The translations under genes were made by a program, and so were the position numbers. Of a stretch of 64,000 nucleotides of DNA, positions 1 through 11,368 are shown one piece after another. The stretch lies in NCBI GenBank assembly GCA_037043015.1, contig CM073328.1, forward strand, positions 12,063,495 through 12,127,494, in the 5' to 3' direction. The notes under the pieces are model-generated. The model did no database searches. It was not told the origin of the DNA and saw only the letters and a program-made list of their open reading frames with translations. This DNA is from Bryum argenteum. Taxonomy: Eukaryota; Streptophyta; Bryopsida; Bryales; Bryaceae. Positions within the stretch are counted from its first letter, which is position 1. Every line of letters starts with the position of its first letter.

Positions 1-477
1 CCAGTGGACGGCATGGGCGTCAACCAACAAACCCAACCCGCCATCCTCACCTTCTCGGAGTCCTCTCTCAAACCCGGAGTCCCGACGCTCCTGCTCGGCA
101 CAGGGCTGGGTCCCGTCCGAAAGAACTTTCTCTTCCCGCCCTGCGCTCCGGAAGGCGTCTCCCACCGAGCTTTCTTTACTGATTGCGGGGAGCCGGTGTT
201 CCAGTTCGTGGCGGAGAAACACGGCCACATGGATTTTCTGAACGATGACTGTGGCGGTGCGATCGGGAAGCTGTCGAGCTTTGTGTGTAGGAATGGGCCT
301 TCCAGGTTGCCCATGAGGAGATTCTCCGGGGGTGTCATGGTTGCGTTTCTGCAGGCTGCGCTCTTTGGGGAAACGAAGAGCTTCGAGGAGGCTTTGAAGA
401 AGCCGGAACTGGCTCCCGTGCCTCTTGAGACGCCCAAGTGGAAAGGCGAGCTTGCTGCACCGGTGCTTTCTCGGTGA
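1..477 (+). CDS. CLH: Chlorophyllase, C-terminal part (gene starts left of window)
   Basis: The open frame enters from the left edge and reads PVDGMG at once, matching the DPVDG stretch that follows the catalytic Ser motif (GHSRGG) of chlorophyllases. Further on it shows LLLGTGLG, LFPPCAPEGVSHRAFF, a GHMDFL segment that should hold the catalytic His, and PMRRFSGGVMVAFLQA near the C-terminus. All are chlorophyllase landmarks in the right order. Chlorophyllase is an alpha/beta-hydrolase that cleaves phytol from chlorophyll. About 158 residues are visible, roughly the C-terminal half of a protein of about 320 aa. The frame ends at TGA 475-477. Ser nucleophile, N-terminus and any targeting peptide lie outside, so activity cannot be judged. 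The visible part looks intact, with no intron. Confidence 0.9.
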   Translation, partial: PVDGMGVNQQTQPAILTFSESSLKPGVPTLLLGTGLGPVRKNFLFPPCAPEGVSHRAFFTDCGEPVFQFVAEKHGHMDFLNDDCGGAIGKLSSFVCRNGPSRLPMRRFSGGVMVAFLQAALFGETKSFEEALKKPELAPVPLETPKWKGELAAPVLSR

Positions 478-882
478 ACCTCGACATTCGTTCATTGTCC
501 TGTACATTGGTATGATTAGTAGTATGATTGTACTTGATTCTCCATCTCTTGTTATAGACAGCAGCTCATCGTCGTGGTTATCGATCAGTGATCTTTGCCC
601 GATACTCTCTTTTCCTGATTGGAGATTTCAGGTTTGATCTTTCGTTTCATGAAATTTGCTCTTATGGTTTGAACTCTGGCAGTTGTTCTGTACAATTGGG
701 TGATCAGTAGTATGATCGTAGCATAATTTTTGCTTGAGGATGCTAGATTCATGAGATACTTGATTAGCTCGAATTGGTCAAGCATGTGGTGTCAGAATTT
801 TACAATGTTGCGCTTTTCAGTGAGATGCTAAATTTATTACGTGTATTATGTCACCAACTCATGCAAGTTTGTTGTCAAAACT
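478..882. other. 3' flank of the chlorophyllase gene
   Basis: T-rich sequence directly after the stop codon, expected to hold the 3' UTR and polyadenylation region. No further gene or repeat is recognisable. Confidence 0.5.
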
Positions 883-1086
883 ACCAACATACCAACATAA
901 TACTAATCAACTTCTTGTCAAGTACCAACATACCAACATACTAATCAACTTTTTGTAAAATACCAACATATCAGCATACTAATCAAAATACCAACATACC
1001 AACATACTAATCAAAATATCAACATACCAACATACTAATCAAAATACCAACATACCAACATACCAACATACCAACATACTAATCAA
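883..1086. repeat. Imperfect tandem array of 'accaacatac' / 'actaatcaa' units
   Basis: Short units built from taccaacatac and tactaatcaa alternate for about 200 bp. It is a low-complexity minisatellite. A related array on the other strand (ggttggta units) occurs near 57.03-57.08 kb. Confidence 0.8.
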
Positions 1087-2888
1087 CTGGAACATGGTTT
1101 TTATGATAATAGATTTAATAGAAACTTGTTTCTTTGGTTAGGTTTCGTTATCTTGGTTGGAACACCGAATTCGTTAATTTTGCACCCGAGAAGTGCAATG
1201 TACATTTGCAATCCGTTTTGACCAAAATCCCTAATTTTTTCCTAATGGTATACCAAATCACTGTCAATGTAGATACCCTATTTTCTTCATGACAATGTAC
1301 ACTTTAATAAATGTCATTGCAATATGCAAAACTTCTATACAAGAATTATTATAACACTTACGATATTTTATCAACATTTTAGAAATGAATAGTCCATAAG
1401 AAAACATGCAATTATTGCAACTTAAAACTCAAATACATTCATGATGAAAGAAAGCTTTGTTTACTTTATTCCAAATAAAACATTACAGGCTTTCTTGTCA
1501 CAAACAAATATACATTTGATACCGCCCAAATGTGCATTGCACTCTTTACAATACATATTGTATAAAAACTTATCACTGCAAGTCTAAAGGAGTTTCCGCT
1601 ATTAATTCGACACTTTCTGATTGCCATTGCTTCCCCGGATGGCAGGTATAGCTCCTCGCCCTTCATGTGGTCGCATCTCCCGTGCAATCAAGAGGTCCGC
1701 ATAATTCAATGCCCCTTCCGCAACCATAGCATGGTCACTCGAGATGGCACTCGTTCCAACCATGAACTCGTCCAAAACAGAGGATGCCTCCACAAGCATA
1801 TAGTTGCCCTCTTCACCTACGCGACGAAACGAAACCTCCTATCGATTGAAGTAGAAACCCTCATCCCTTGGGATCATTGCATGCTCGGTGTTTGCCAATT
1901 CAAAAGGTGTCATTCAAAATATTTATTACTTTAAAACCAAATAAACTGAAAAAAGAAAAGTTTGTATTTCTACATTAGTTTTTTCTAGAAGTTTTTACTT
2001 CAAAATTTTGTAAGAAAAAATCAAACAATGTTGTAAAAAATGATGATTTCACAAACACATATGACTTTTGAATTACTTGAAAAAAAATTTGTAAGATTTT
2101 GGAAAATGGAATATTAAAACTACAAAAAACCCAAAAGAACTCTATACCCACAAAAAACCACAAATTACAAAAAAACCTTAAGGGTACAAACTATCATCAA
2201 TAAATTCAAAAAATGGTTTTGCAATTCAACTTATAGATTACATAAGGCTGTAATTCAATAAAAACTAAAATTCCAAACAAACTTTGAAGCTCAAAATACA
2301 ACAATTAATACGAGACTGACAAAAACCTACAAACAAACAAAACACCTAGAGAATTGAAAATATTGTTACAATATATTTCTAAAACTGCAAAAGAAAAATT
2401 ATAAAAATTGTGAAAGATCTAAAAACTACAAACGACAAAAAATCCCATAACTATATAAAAGCATTGCAATGAAATCCTAAAACTCCAAAATAAACTACAA
2501 AAACCTATAAAACCACATAACAGTATGGAAGAACAAAATATTTCAAACTATATAAATACTTAAAGCTACAAAATAAATTTGCAATGAAACCCTAGTATCG
2601 CATGAAAAACTCATATAAACAAAAAAAACCATGAAAAAAATAAGAAAATAAAAAATGTAGTGTACAAAACCCTAATGGTACAAAACATTAATTTTCAATG
2701 AAACCCTAATATTACAAAAGAAAGTTTACAAGAACTCGTGAGTTTATGTAAAACTAAGATTCTTACCAATGAAACCCTATTTTTTGTATAAAAAGTTGAA
2801 GTGGTAATCATTTTTTGTTATTCCACAAAACACTCACTTCCAGGGTATTTATCAATTTGCAAATAATGAAAAGAAATAAGAGAGTGGT
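1087..2888. other. AT-rich intergenic DNA, no gene recognised
   Basis: Very AT-rich. The part from about 1930 to 2800 is poor in G on the plus strand and full of 'aaaccctaat' and 'aaaactacaa' phrases, a diffuse simple-sequence region. A short minus-strand open stretch at 1602-1799 has fairly even amino-acid composition but matches no family I know. Confidence 0.5.
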
Positions 2889-3126
2889 ACTTATACCCTC
2901 CCTCTGCCGCATCGCTGCCGCGGCAAGGCTGATGACTGGGGAGGGCGCGCGGCGACCCAAGGAGCCCGGCGGCTAGCCAGCACCGGCTGCCAAGTTGCCA
3001 AGCGGCCAGCCTGCCGCGGCCAGCCACCAAGTAGCCAGGCGAACAGCATGCTGCGGCCAGCGTGCCGGAGCCACGCAGCCCCGGTTGGTGGGACTGCCGC
3101 CGGGCCAAGAGGGCTGACCGGCGGCA
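2889..3126. other. Sharply bounded GC-rich island of unknown origin
   Basis: About 240 bp of strongly GC-rich sequence (many gccgcggc, ggccagc and gccaag phrases) sits between AT-rich flanks and ends at a run of T's (3130-3143). Several frames stay open only because of the base composition. The repeated ggccagc/gccaag phrases suggest an old simple repeat or the remnant of an inserted element. No coding family is recognised. Confidence 0.5.
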
Positions 3127-5957
3127 TGGGAGTTTTTTTTTTTTTTAATTTTAAATTCTCGAATTGACAAAAAAATTAAGAATTCATTTAAATCTTTTGT
3201 TGCTAATTACTTTTTGAAAGGTTTTTTCATTTTTATTTAGTACATGATCTTGTTTTCTTTATTTTCTTTTTTTCTAGCTTCTGTTGTCTTCTTTTCCTTT
3301 TCTACTTTTTTTTCTTTTTCTTTTTATGGTTTGCTCTAGTTTTTGGGTTGGGAAGTTGCATCTCCATGTAATACAATAGGGATAAATTACATGCATGTAG
3401 TATTTATAAAATACTAAAAGGGACCATTTATTTCAAATTTTATCTTACTTATGTGTTGTGAGATTTCCAAGTCTGTATGATTGTAACTTACTCAAATTTG
3501 ATAATTTTGACTTGAATTTTTTAGGGAGCGCCGGTGGCACAATATTAATAGCACCCTTGACGATTTTCGATTTTTTAGAAATAAAATAGAATTTTCATAA
3601 ATATGACATTTTTATAGTGAATAAAAAACATGCAGATAACCTCATATTATAATCTACTCTCATTTCTATCATCAAACCAAAATACACATTTTTAAATTAC
3701 CAAAAATTAAAAGGGAATCTCCAACGTTTTTTGTCAAACGCTACGTAAGTAAAGGAATGTCCTAGATCTTGCTTTAGTGATGTTCTTACAAAAACAAGTA
3801 AAGTTAGTGTATCAATGAGAAAAGTTGTTTACAATTTTAAAAAATTTAAATTTGAAAAAATTACTGTAGCAATTACCAAGACGTTGCTTCACTTGAACAT
3901 TTCCAAAAAACCTTGCAAATCCCACTCTTTTCTAGTAGTGTTTTTTATAAATTTCCATACTTAATTACAAGGTTTGAGGTACAAGGGGCATGCAAATATT
4001 TTTACTAATAGTAAAATATGCTTAGAATCAAAGATCTTGACAAACATGTAATTTTATCTCTTACCACAAAATTATTTTTCCATATGCAAGACATGTAGAA
4101 TGCATGTCATCCTCTATAAAAAATTTAGTAGTTTCATTTTCAAGTATTGTGGCATGTGTAAAACCCTAATCGGATATTTGGAATCTAATTGGCTTCCAGC
4201 TGTAAAACATACCTTACGTTCTAAGTCTCTTAGAATAGAGCTACCTTCATACTATTACATGCTATACATTCATATTATCTTCAGCTTTGTAACTTGTAGC
4301 AAAAAACCTAGATTTGATTTGGAGTTCAACCTATGTGAATCTATCAACATTAAATGCTATAGTAAATATTCCGGTCTCTTCATGGATTTGAGCTTGGCAT
4401 CTAAAGTGTCCTACTTGAATAATACGATCTGACTTATAGGTATTACATCAATTTCTAGTTCAAAATCAAGTGAACTTGATGATTTGGTAGTAGAGATTTT
4501 AAAATAATGTTACCTTGAGATTTCTAAGCTTCACATTTTGAATGACATAGTGTTCGTGGGTTTCTTGTAGGTTGATAAAGATGGGGAATTTGGGTTTTGG
4601 AAGTCCGGTCGTTGAGTATCAAAATGTAGCAACTCCCACAACAATAACAAATAATGTGGGCAGAAGACCTCTATGTAGTCTTCCAACAGATCTTGACAGA
4701 CAAACCTTTGAAGAACAACGGAACCTGAGTAGGCTCAATGGAGTTGTAGAGCTTCTTATAGGGGACAAAGTATTGGTGGGGAAACACAATATGCAGTAAC
4801 CAAAGAACAACAACAACTTTGTATTTGAATATATGGTGCTTCAACGGAGCATCAAAATTCCAACTTTTGCAAATCCACACCTTTTAGCATACATTACAAT
4901 GCAGGTTGAGTACATAGATAACGAACGCCGTCAAAAGGTAATAGACCGTTAGTGGTATAGAAATTAGGTAGAAGTAAATATTTAGGGAAGAGAAGGTTTA
5001 CTTGTAGCAGTGTAAGTTTATTTTAGTAGTGTAAGTTTATTTTAGTAGTAATCATAAAAGATGGTTGCTAACTGAAGGAGTCTGTAGAATTATTGGATTT
5101 CTTATATATTACATGATTTTTTTGTTACAAAAATGCGATAAAGTTCTGGATTTCTTGGCCATTCAAACCACTTGAAGGGGTCTAAAATTTGGGAAATAAA
5201 TGATACACATAAAAATTGCCAAGATACATTGCATCCAATTATGAGGTTCAATAATTACCATAAATGAATATTTCTTTAGAATTTTGATATTAGAATAAGA
5301 TACCACATTTCAGAATGAAATGGTCCACCTAATTTCTCTATATGCGATTTTTTGAACCATCCATTTGCAAGTGCATGATTCTACCCCCAAGTGCAAAAAT
5401 TCCTAATTCTGTGTTTTGGGTACGTAGTGTCGGATGTGATCTTCAGAAAACACTTAATATATCCTAGAATTCTTTTTTTGACTTGCAAGAGGAAAATTTT
5501 GAGCTCTTGGTAATAAATTGGCTCTGGTGCTTTCTAGTGATCTCAACTTTGACAATAGATTATAGTGCTTCACATTGGGGTGTACTCACACCGACATTTA
5601 TTGCTCTACACATTGGTTCATATTCCAAACATGTATGGTAATAGCACACAACTATATAAACTAGGTGGTCGTCTTTGCAAATAGCATAATCTTTAATTAG
5701 AAAACCGGATGAAAAAGGGAATAGAGTTGACCATGGCAATGGCAAATGTACCTTTCAAAAATAAAGTAAAAGTATGCTCAAAGTAAAAGGCATTTGACTA
5801 CATATATAGAGGTTTGAATTTGTATTAGTACATGTTATTGATATATGTAATTGACATGGAAGTTTATCGTTTCAACTTCTTTCTAAATTACATATATACA
5901 TAATTTGTATTGGTGATCTTGGCCCCAAGATATCATATATCATACAAAGTGAGCATA
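3127..5957. other. AT-rich intergenic DNA, no gene recognised
   Basis: AT-rich, with scattered short open frames. The longest with balanced composition is plus-strand 4572-4799 (about 75 codons). It matches no family I recognise and could be part of the same decayed gene as the PAH fragment downstream. Confidence 0.4.
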
Positions 5958-6248
5958 ATGGATTTCGAACATAAGAGAAATTGTTTTTGTTATAATAATG
6001 TTTCTTTTGTGCGAAAAATCACTTTCGTGCACAAAATAAAAGCACGTTTTGAGAAAGAAGAGCATGTATATCAACAATTTCTACAAATTCTTAAATTGGG
6101 TGCAAGTGGCAATAAGACCTATTGTGAGGTCTATGAAGAAATAGCAAATCTTTTTGAAAATCAGGTGGATCTAATGGAAGAATTTAAGTCAATCATAACT
6201 CCTGATTTTCCCGTTGCGAACACATATAAAAAACAAAAGATTGCTTAA
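5958..6248 (+). pseudogene. Orphan PAH (SIN3-type paired amphipathic helix) domain fragment
   Basis: The frame from ATG 5958 to TAA 6248 contains HKIKARFEKEEHVYQQFLQI, then a short loop, then TYCEVYEEIANLFENQVDLM and EEFKSIITPDFP. This is the pattern of a PAH domain: helix 1 with F..Y..FL.IL, a loop with a Val/Glu helix, LF..H/Q.DL...F and the terminal FLP-like segment. PAH domains of SIN3 co-repressors bind transcription-factor peptides. Only one PAH (about residues 30-90) is present. A full SIN3 has three or more plus an HDAC-interaction domain, and none of that is nearby. The gene-poor setting favours a truncated relic or captured exon. A short PAH-only gene, of which plants have several, cannot be excluded. 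Confidence 0.6.
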
Positions 6249-6740
6249 AAATAGATAAATTACTATGGCATCCATTTAATTCCTAAACACCTATGGGGTA
6301 TAGAGAAAAACCTAGATGTGGCATAAAATGGACATCTCATAAAGTGTTTTCTTTCCAAAAAGAAAAGTAAAAATAAGATTTTAATGTTAGAAAGCAACAA
6401 TACGGTTGGTTATATATATGTATATTTCATATTCCTTTTTTAAAATAAATAAGAGATTGACTCTCTAGATATCAATGAATATGAATTATTTTTTATTTTT
6501 TAATATAGTTTATTTTTGGTTAGCAGTTGTTATTTATGTGATCAGCTAGAATCACATAGTGTATGATAAAATGTTTTTAAGGCCAATATTACCACATCAA
6601 TGTACCATCTTTATTATTTATTTACACATTTCCGTTACGCAGGAGTTTGTTTTGGGTAATGGAAAAGGGATATGAAACAATAGAATGTTGATGTTGATTA
6701 GTCTAAATTATGTTGGCCCCCATTTTATTAATTTTTTATG
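6249..6740. other. AT-rich spacer, nothing recognised
   Basis: AT-rich sequence between the PAH fragment and the repeat copy at 6741. No ORF of interest or RNA gene was seen. Confidence 0.4.
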
Positions 6741-6846
6741 TGTTCTCCAAGTGGTCTATGGAGCCTATTGGGCTCAAAGTATGAGTAAATTGGCTTGGAG
6801 ATGTGTTGGCCGTGACTCCCCATATAAAGCATCCCTTAGTGTTCGG
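6741..6846. repeat. Interspersed repeat, copy 1 (copy 2 at 44328-44432)
   Basis: Begins tgttctccaag and ends near 'gactccccatataaagcatccc'-type sequence. The same succession of phrases (ggctcaaag, gagt-aa-tggct, cttgactccccat, taaagcatccctta) recurs at 44328-44432. The two copies have diverged, so this is an older repeat family of unknown class. Confidence 0.7.
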
Positions 6847-6997
6847 CCTACATTTGTACCCCTCATAACGCATTCTTTTGGAACGTATATCCCCTTAAAA
6901 TGCATAAAAAGTCTCGGAATGCATACCACCCTCTGAACACTATTTGTGCACCCTCGGAATGCATAATTTTATTTTATTTTACTCTATACTCTATGCG

Positions 6998-7620
6998 TTA
7001 ACCCTTAAACTTCCATGGGGTCTGAAACGGGCAGCCCAAAATTGGATCACAACATCTTTTCGACTTGGGCATCATGAACAGTGCAATTTTTGAACTTGGG
7101 CATTATGAATGAACCAATCACTGATGAGCTTGCAACCTCCTACAAGGTTAATTATGTACAACCCCAACCTACCTACCACAATTCTTTCAAACCACACAAA
7201 ATCACTCGTACAAATTGTGATTGAATTGTAAAATGAATGCATCACAAGAAGGTGACATCAAAATATAAGTGAGAAGTTGAGTTCAATGAGAGCTATAGAG
7301 CAGATTTTCTGTTGGAAAAAAAGCCCCTCGAGCTTCCTTGGACGTTTAACCCCTAAAGGTCCAAGAAAGCGGAAATCGCTTTCTGGAATTTCTGCAGGGA
7401 GAAAATTCAACCAACTTTGACCATTATAATCTCAAAATTGGAGAAAAATTAACGGTTGAAATTTGACATTCGAGAAAAGGGTCAAGTTAACTTCAAGATC
7501 CTACGGTTGGATCTTCTAATCAATGCTTAGATTGAGTTTCTTTGCACCTGAAGTAGAAGAAGGTTCTTTTTGATAATTTAAACAATTTTGTATCAAGGAC
7601 CTTTAGTGGTTAAGGGTTAA
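6998..7620. mobile_element. TTAA-flanked TIR element (family A/B), split by a second element
   Basis: Starts TTAACCCTTAAACTTCC and originally ended GACGTTTAAGGGTTAA. It is a sister of the unbroken copy at 24571-24939, with shared internal phrases such as gggcagccca, ttggatcacaacat, cttgggcatcatgaa and gagcttgcaacctcctac. Its right terminal repeat is interrupted by another TTAA element (7346-7613). The outermost GGGTTAA of the host element resumes at 7614. No coding capacity. Confidence 0.85.
7346..7613. mobile_element. TTAA MITE (family C, copy 1), nested in the element above
   Basis: Terminal repeats are CCCCTAAAGGTCC on the left and GGACCTTTAGTGG on the right, each next to TTAA (7346-7349 and 7610-7613). 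About 260 bp, non-coding, nearly identical to the copy at 15700-15967. Because it sits inside a TTAA of the host element's own terminal repeat, the TTAA target duplication is proved by the unbroken sister copy. TTAA duplication with a CCC-starting terminal repeat is the signature of piggyBac; Kolobok and Sola3 also use TTAA. Confidence 0.9.
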
Positions 7621-8158
7621 AAGCGGTACAATTGTATACTGCTTTGCGATGTTTTATCAACAAATTCACATCTTAGACTAACACTAATAAAACATAGAAC
7701 TGGTATATCAGATCCATGGTATCAAGTTGATCATAATGCAATTACTGATCACACCAGTTTGAATTTTTTTTTAAATTAATCATTGAGGTACCATGATAAC
7801 TCTCACATGTAGTGCCATAAGCAAAATTAGTTAGACTATCCTCAACTATCAGTTTAGTCCCAAACTGGTCGTAGAGGCCACTTTTTTGGGATGTGGGATT
7901 AAATTGGCATGGGAATATAGCAAGATTCGAGAAAAGAAAGTGTGCACAAGGGCTCGACAAAGTTAATGCAATTTACGAATGTGCGATTGGGGTAAAATCA
8001 AGCAAATGGGAGTCAAAAGTACATGGGGGAAGTAGAGTGACATAAGTATGTGACTGAGAATGTCAAGTATCTTCAAGGCATTAGTAACTAGGCTAGAAAC
8101 TAGTGTAGTTATAGTGTCCACCCTCGAGAGGGGGAAGTAGTATTGTTCCAGTTTCCCC

Positions 8159-8250
8159 ATGTCCGGTGGCCATCGGGATATTAGCATTACGAACGGACAC
8201 TTCATTCACGCCGGCCTCTTAGAAAGGGACCGGAGTTTCTATCTATCTAT
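8159..8250. repeat. Interspersed repeat U, copy 1
   Basis: Contains gatattagcattacgaacgg, cacttcattcacgccgg and cctcttagaaagggaccg. The same block recurs twice at 24455-24570 and 24940-25036, on both sides of a TTAA element. Class unknown. Confidence 0.75.
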
Positions 8251-9331
8251 CTATGTGAGTGAGAAGACTATGAAATGGAAGGAAATTGTGGCGAACGTTA
8301 TTTGATTGTCATGGGGTCGCCTAGATTTTTCCATAGAGTAACGATGATGCTCTTAACGCGGACATGTCAAGTGGATACTCCATGTATTCTTTTCAAACAC
8401 TTACTCCCTCGACTGGGAATACGTTTTCGTATAACATGAAATCGCCGAGCATACTCAAAGCGCAATGTGTACAACAAAGCGTATTACTCTACTTTGTATT
8501 GTTACCTATCTCATTGATTTTCCATTAAAATGCGAGATAAGACTTGACAAGGAGATGAATAAGAGTACGTCTTTGTATACAATTCTACATCTCTCTTGGT
8601 TCTTAAGAATCGAAGGCCACATTCTTGCATGACTTTGGCATACTACTGTTGTGAACACACCCAATGGGCCTTCACTGCACCATTTCGCTTTTGCTTACCT
8701 CGATGTCTTCAAGAATTTGTTGAAATTGAAATCATTAAAATGTGATTGGGTGAAAATGAATTCTTGATCAACTGGTGGCCTTCTTTACTTCGGTGGAGGA
8801 TGCCACCGTAGTGTAAGCGGGCCACCGTAGTGTAAATGGGCCCTTACTATGATTACAAGCATCCAAAATAATTTCAAATGGATTTTCTAGTTTCTTTGCA
8901 ATGAACTTCTATAGAGGGAAATAATAGAGCTTATTGGGATCCGTTTACCTTTTGAGATAAATGGAGTGGATGCTTTGTCTATTGATGCTCTCTCCTTTGG
9001 ATCCTCATTTTGACAAAGAAATGTTCACATCAAAGAATGGAAAGTTACACACAAGCATTAATTCAAACGTAACATGCCCAACAAGAGCACAAATTTCACA
9101 CAAATATTCCAAACTCATTATGGAGTAGCCAAACAAATCAAGCTTAAAAAATGTGCAAAATATGTAGAAGATTGGACCAATTGCAATCATATTTGAAATT
9201 TTCTTGGATACAATAAAGAATTCTCGAAGTGAAAACCATAGGTGTTCCTAAAAAACTATCGCACACTCAAGAAATGTACACTATGGGGACATTATAATTT
9301 AAAGGGTGGAAGCAAGCTACAAGTACCTCGC
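8251..9331. other. Intergenic DNA, no gene recognised
   Basis: Moderately AT-rich sequence with a short duplicated phrase (gccaccgtagtgtaa) near 8800-8835. No coding family or RNA gene was recognised. Confidence 0.4.
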
Positions 9332-9380
9332 GCTTGAATCAGGGATGTCAATATGGACGTCTTTTGAGTTTTTTTGGTCG

Positions 9381-9456
9381 GACGTCCGTCCGTCCGTCCG
9401 GACGTCCGTCCGTCCGTCCGGACGTCCGTCCGTCCGTCCGTCCGGACGTCCGTCCA
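9381..9456. repeat. Subterminal 20-bp tandem array, left end of foldback element
   Basis: A 20-bp unit, gacgtccg followed by three gtccg steps, is repeated about three times directly inside the left terminal repeat. GACGTCCG words also occur at the right end (14330-14372). Such subterminal repeats commonly bind hAT transposase. Confidence 0.8.
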
Positions 9457-9659
9457 GGACCGTCCGGACATCCGTCCGGGGGGGGTAAAATGGAATTACT
9501 ACGACAACAGTAAAAATTTCAACCATTAGATCTTCTTGGAGCTCGCATCTAAGCCGTTCAAATCTGATCTTCTTTAAAGCGACCGAGAAAATTCGCTCCG
9601 ACCGGCGCCCGGTCGAGGCGACCGAAGGTCGTAGTGACCATGAGATTTGATTCGGAGAT

Positions 9660-9800
9660 CCACAACCGTCAGATCGATAACGGTCGACCGATCGGTCGGC
9701 GGTCGACGGATCGGTCGGCGGTTGACCGATCGGTCGGCGGTCGATCGGTCGGCGGTCGACCGGTCGGACGGCGGTCGATCGGTCGGACGGCCCGACCGGA
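9660..9800. repeat. GGTCG-rich simple repeat block, left side
   Basis: Dense array of gatcggtcggcggtcgac-type words, strongly GC-rich, followed by runs of A and T. A similar block lies at 14010-14160 on the right side of the element. Confidence 0.75.
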
Positions 9801-9841
9801 ATTTAAGGGGAAAAAAATTTTAAAAAAAAATTTTAAAAAAA

Positions 9842-9938
9842 TTTTAAAAATCTAAATTTAGAATCCGGTCGCTCCGTCCGATCGGTCGGGCCGACCGATC
9901 GGACGGAGCGACCGGATTCTAAATTTAGATTTTTTTAA
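9842..9938. repeat. Near-perfect short palindrome, left copy
   Basis: Reads tctaaatttagaatccggtc, then a GC-rich core, then the exact reverse complement, with a single-base centre at about 9890. Each arm is about 45 nt. The same palindrome occurs at 13902-13980, so each outer end of the large inverted repeat carries one. Confidence 0.9.
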
Positions 9939-10060
9939 AAAATTATTTTATTTTTTTATTTTTATTTTTATTTTTATTTATTTATTTTTTAAAATTTCCC
10001 CGAACGGCGTGGGCGTCTGAAGCCGCCTTGGTGGGGAGCTAAGGATGGCGGCCACTCCTC

Positions 10061-10362
10061 TTAACCCTAACCCTATTCTAATTTATTCCAACAACCATTT
10101 TGAATTTCTTAACAACTCCCTCCCTAAAGTTTTTCAAGATCCAGTTACACTATTTGGGGTTCCCGCCAAATAAGATTCTCCTTGCTTTGAGCATTACGAT
10201 CTCACTAATGGAAAAGAATCAACGGTTTAAATTTTACAAGTGACTAAAAACTCAAGTGAACTTTAAGATCCTACGGTTGGATCTTCAAAACATTGTTTCA
10301 AATGGGGCTTTATAAGCATGGAGAATTTAGGCAATTTCGCATCAAGGATATCTAGGGATTAA
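10061..10362. mobile_element. TTAA MITE relic inside left palindrome arm
   Basis: Starts TTAACCCTAACCC and ends CTAGGGATTAA. It holds the family's internal phrase gatcctacggttggatctt. The mirrored copy lies at 13512-13824. Its presence in both arms means it was there before the arm was duplicated and inverted. Confidence 0.65.
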
Positions 10363-10486
10363 GATCTCTTTATTTTATCTATAAATTATAACCATACTTA
10401 AGTTACTTTTGCGAATTGATTGATGATTCATTTAATCTTATTATCATGGTCCGGAAGATGTTACTTACTTTGTACTACTTATGGCA

Positions 10487-11368
10487 TGTTGATGTTTAAC
10501 AAATTAAAAGAGAAAATAGGATGATGTTCATGTGTTTTTAGTGTAAATTACGTATTTTTCTTTAATTCCCAAATTGCAAACTTTAGGAACAAGCCTAATG
10601 TCTTAATTCACTGTGAAGGACACTTGGTATTTTTGGGGTGTAAGTTCTTAGTGTCATTTGCCAAAAACACATAGCATCATAAGGGTCAAATAAGATTAAA
10701 TAAAAAATCTTTACTTGAGGATAAGAAAACGCTTCCACAAAGATTATTTTTATTCAATACAAATTTTATTGCCATATAAATCAAATGGGGTCAATATCAA
10801 CTAATCGCATCTTAAAATAATATATCATTGTATCATGTAGTATTATGAATTGCTATAATAAGATATTGAAAATACATCACTTTCTACAAAAATAAAAAAT
10901 AACATACGCCATAACGTGGACATGACTCATATTTATTCAGGAGTTATGAACATCTACCAAGATCAATTAAATGAAAAATCTATATTTACACATTACCACT
11001 TCGTAACTTGTTAAATGTTTAGGAGAGTCTTATAGAAATATAATCTTCATACTCACACATACACTTGAAAGACAAATATTAGCACATAATACTTTGTAGT
11101 ATTGTTCTTCTAAATTTGGGTTGCATGAATTTGTATTGTAAGTTTTATGTTATATGTCTTTTTCCTTCACATATTTATATACTTATATGATGCTAATAGC
11201 CTTTCAATATAGTACATGATTGGATATTTACTCTAAAGGCCCAATCAACCATTTTGTACTCTATTCCAAATTTTGACAAGATGTATCTGATTTAAAAAGG
11301 ATTCTTGTTGGACTTATTTTTTACCTCCGAGATGTAAGATGGGTTGAAAACCTCATCTACATTACAAA
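10487..11368. other. Left-arm segment missing from the right arm
   Basis: In the right arm the sequence matching 11369 joins the sequence matching about 10486 through a short filler (gtagtaccgtagtac, about 13371). No terminal repeats bound the extra left segment, so a deletion in the right arm is likelier than an insertion here. Confidence 0.7.

Noticed and set aside
10061-10078. Telomere-like 'aaccctaaccct' sequence
   Set aside because: Only about two units, and explained by the end of a TTAA element (TTAACCCTAA). Not an interstitial telomere.
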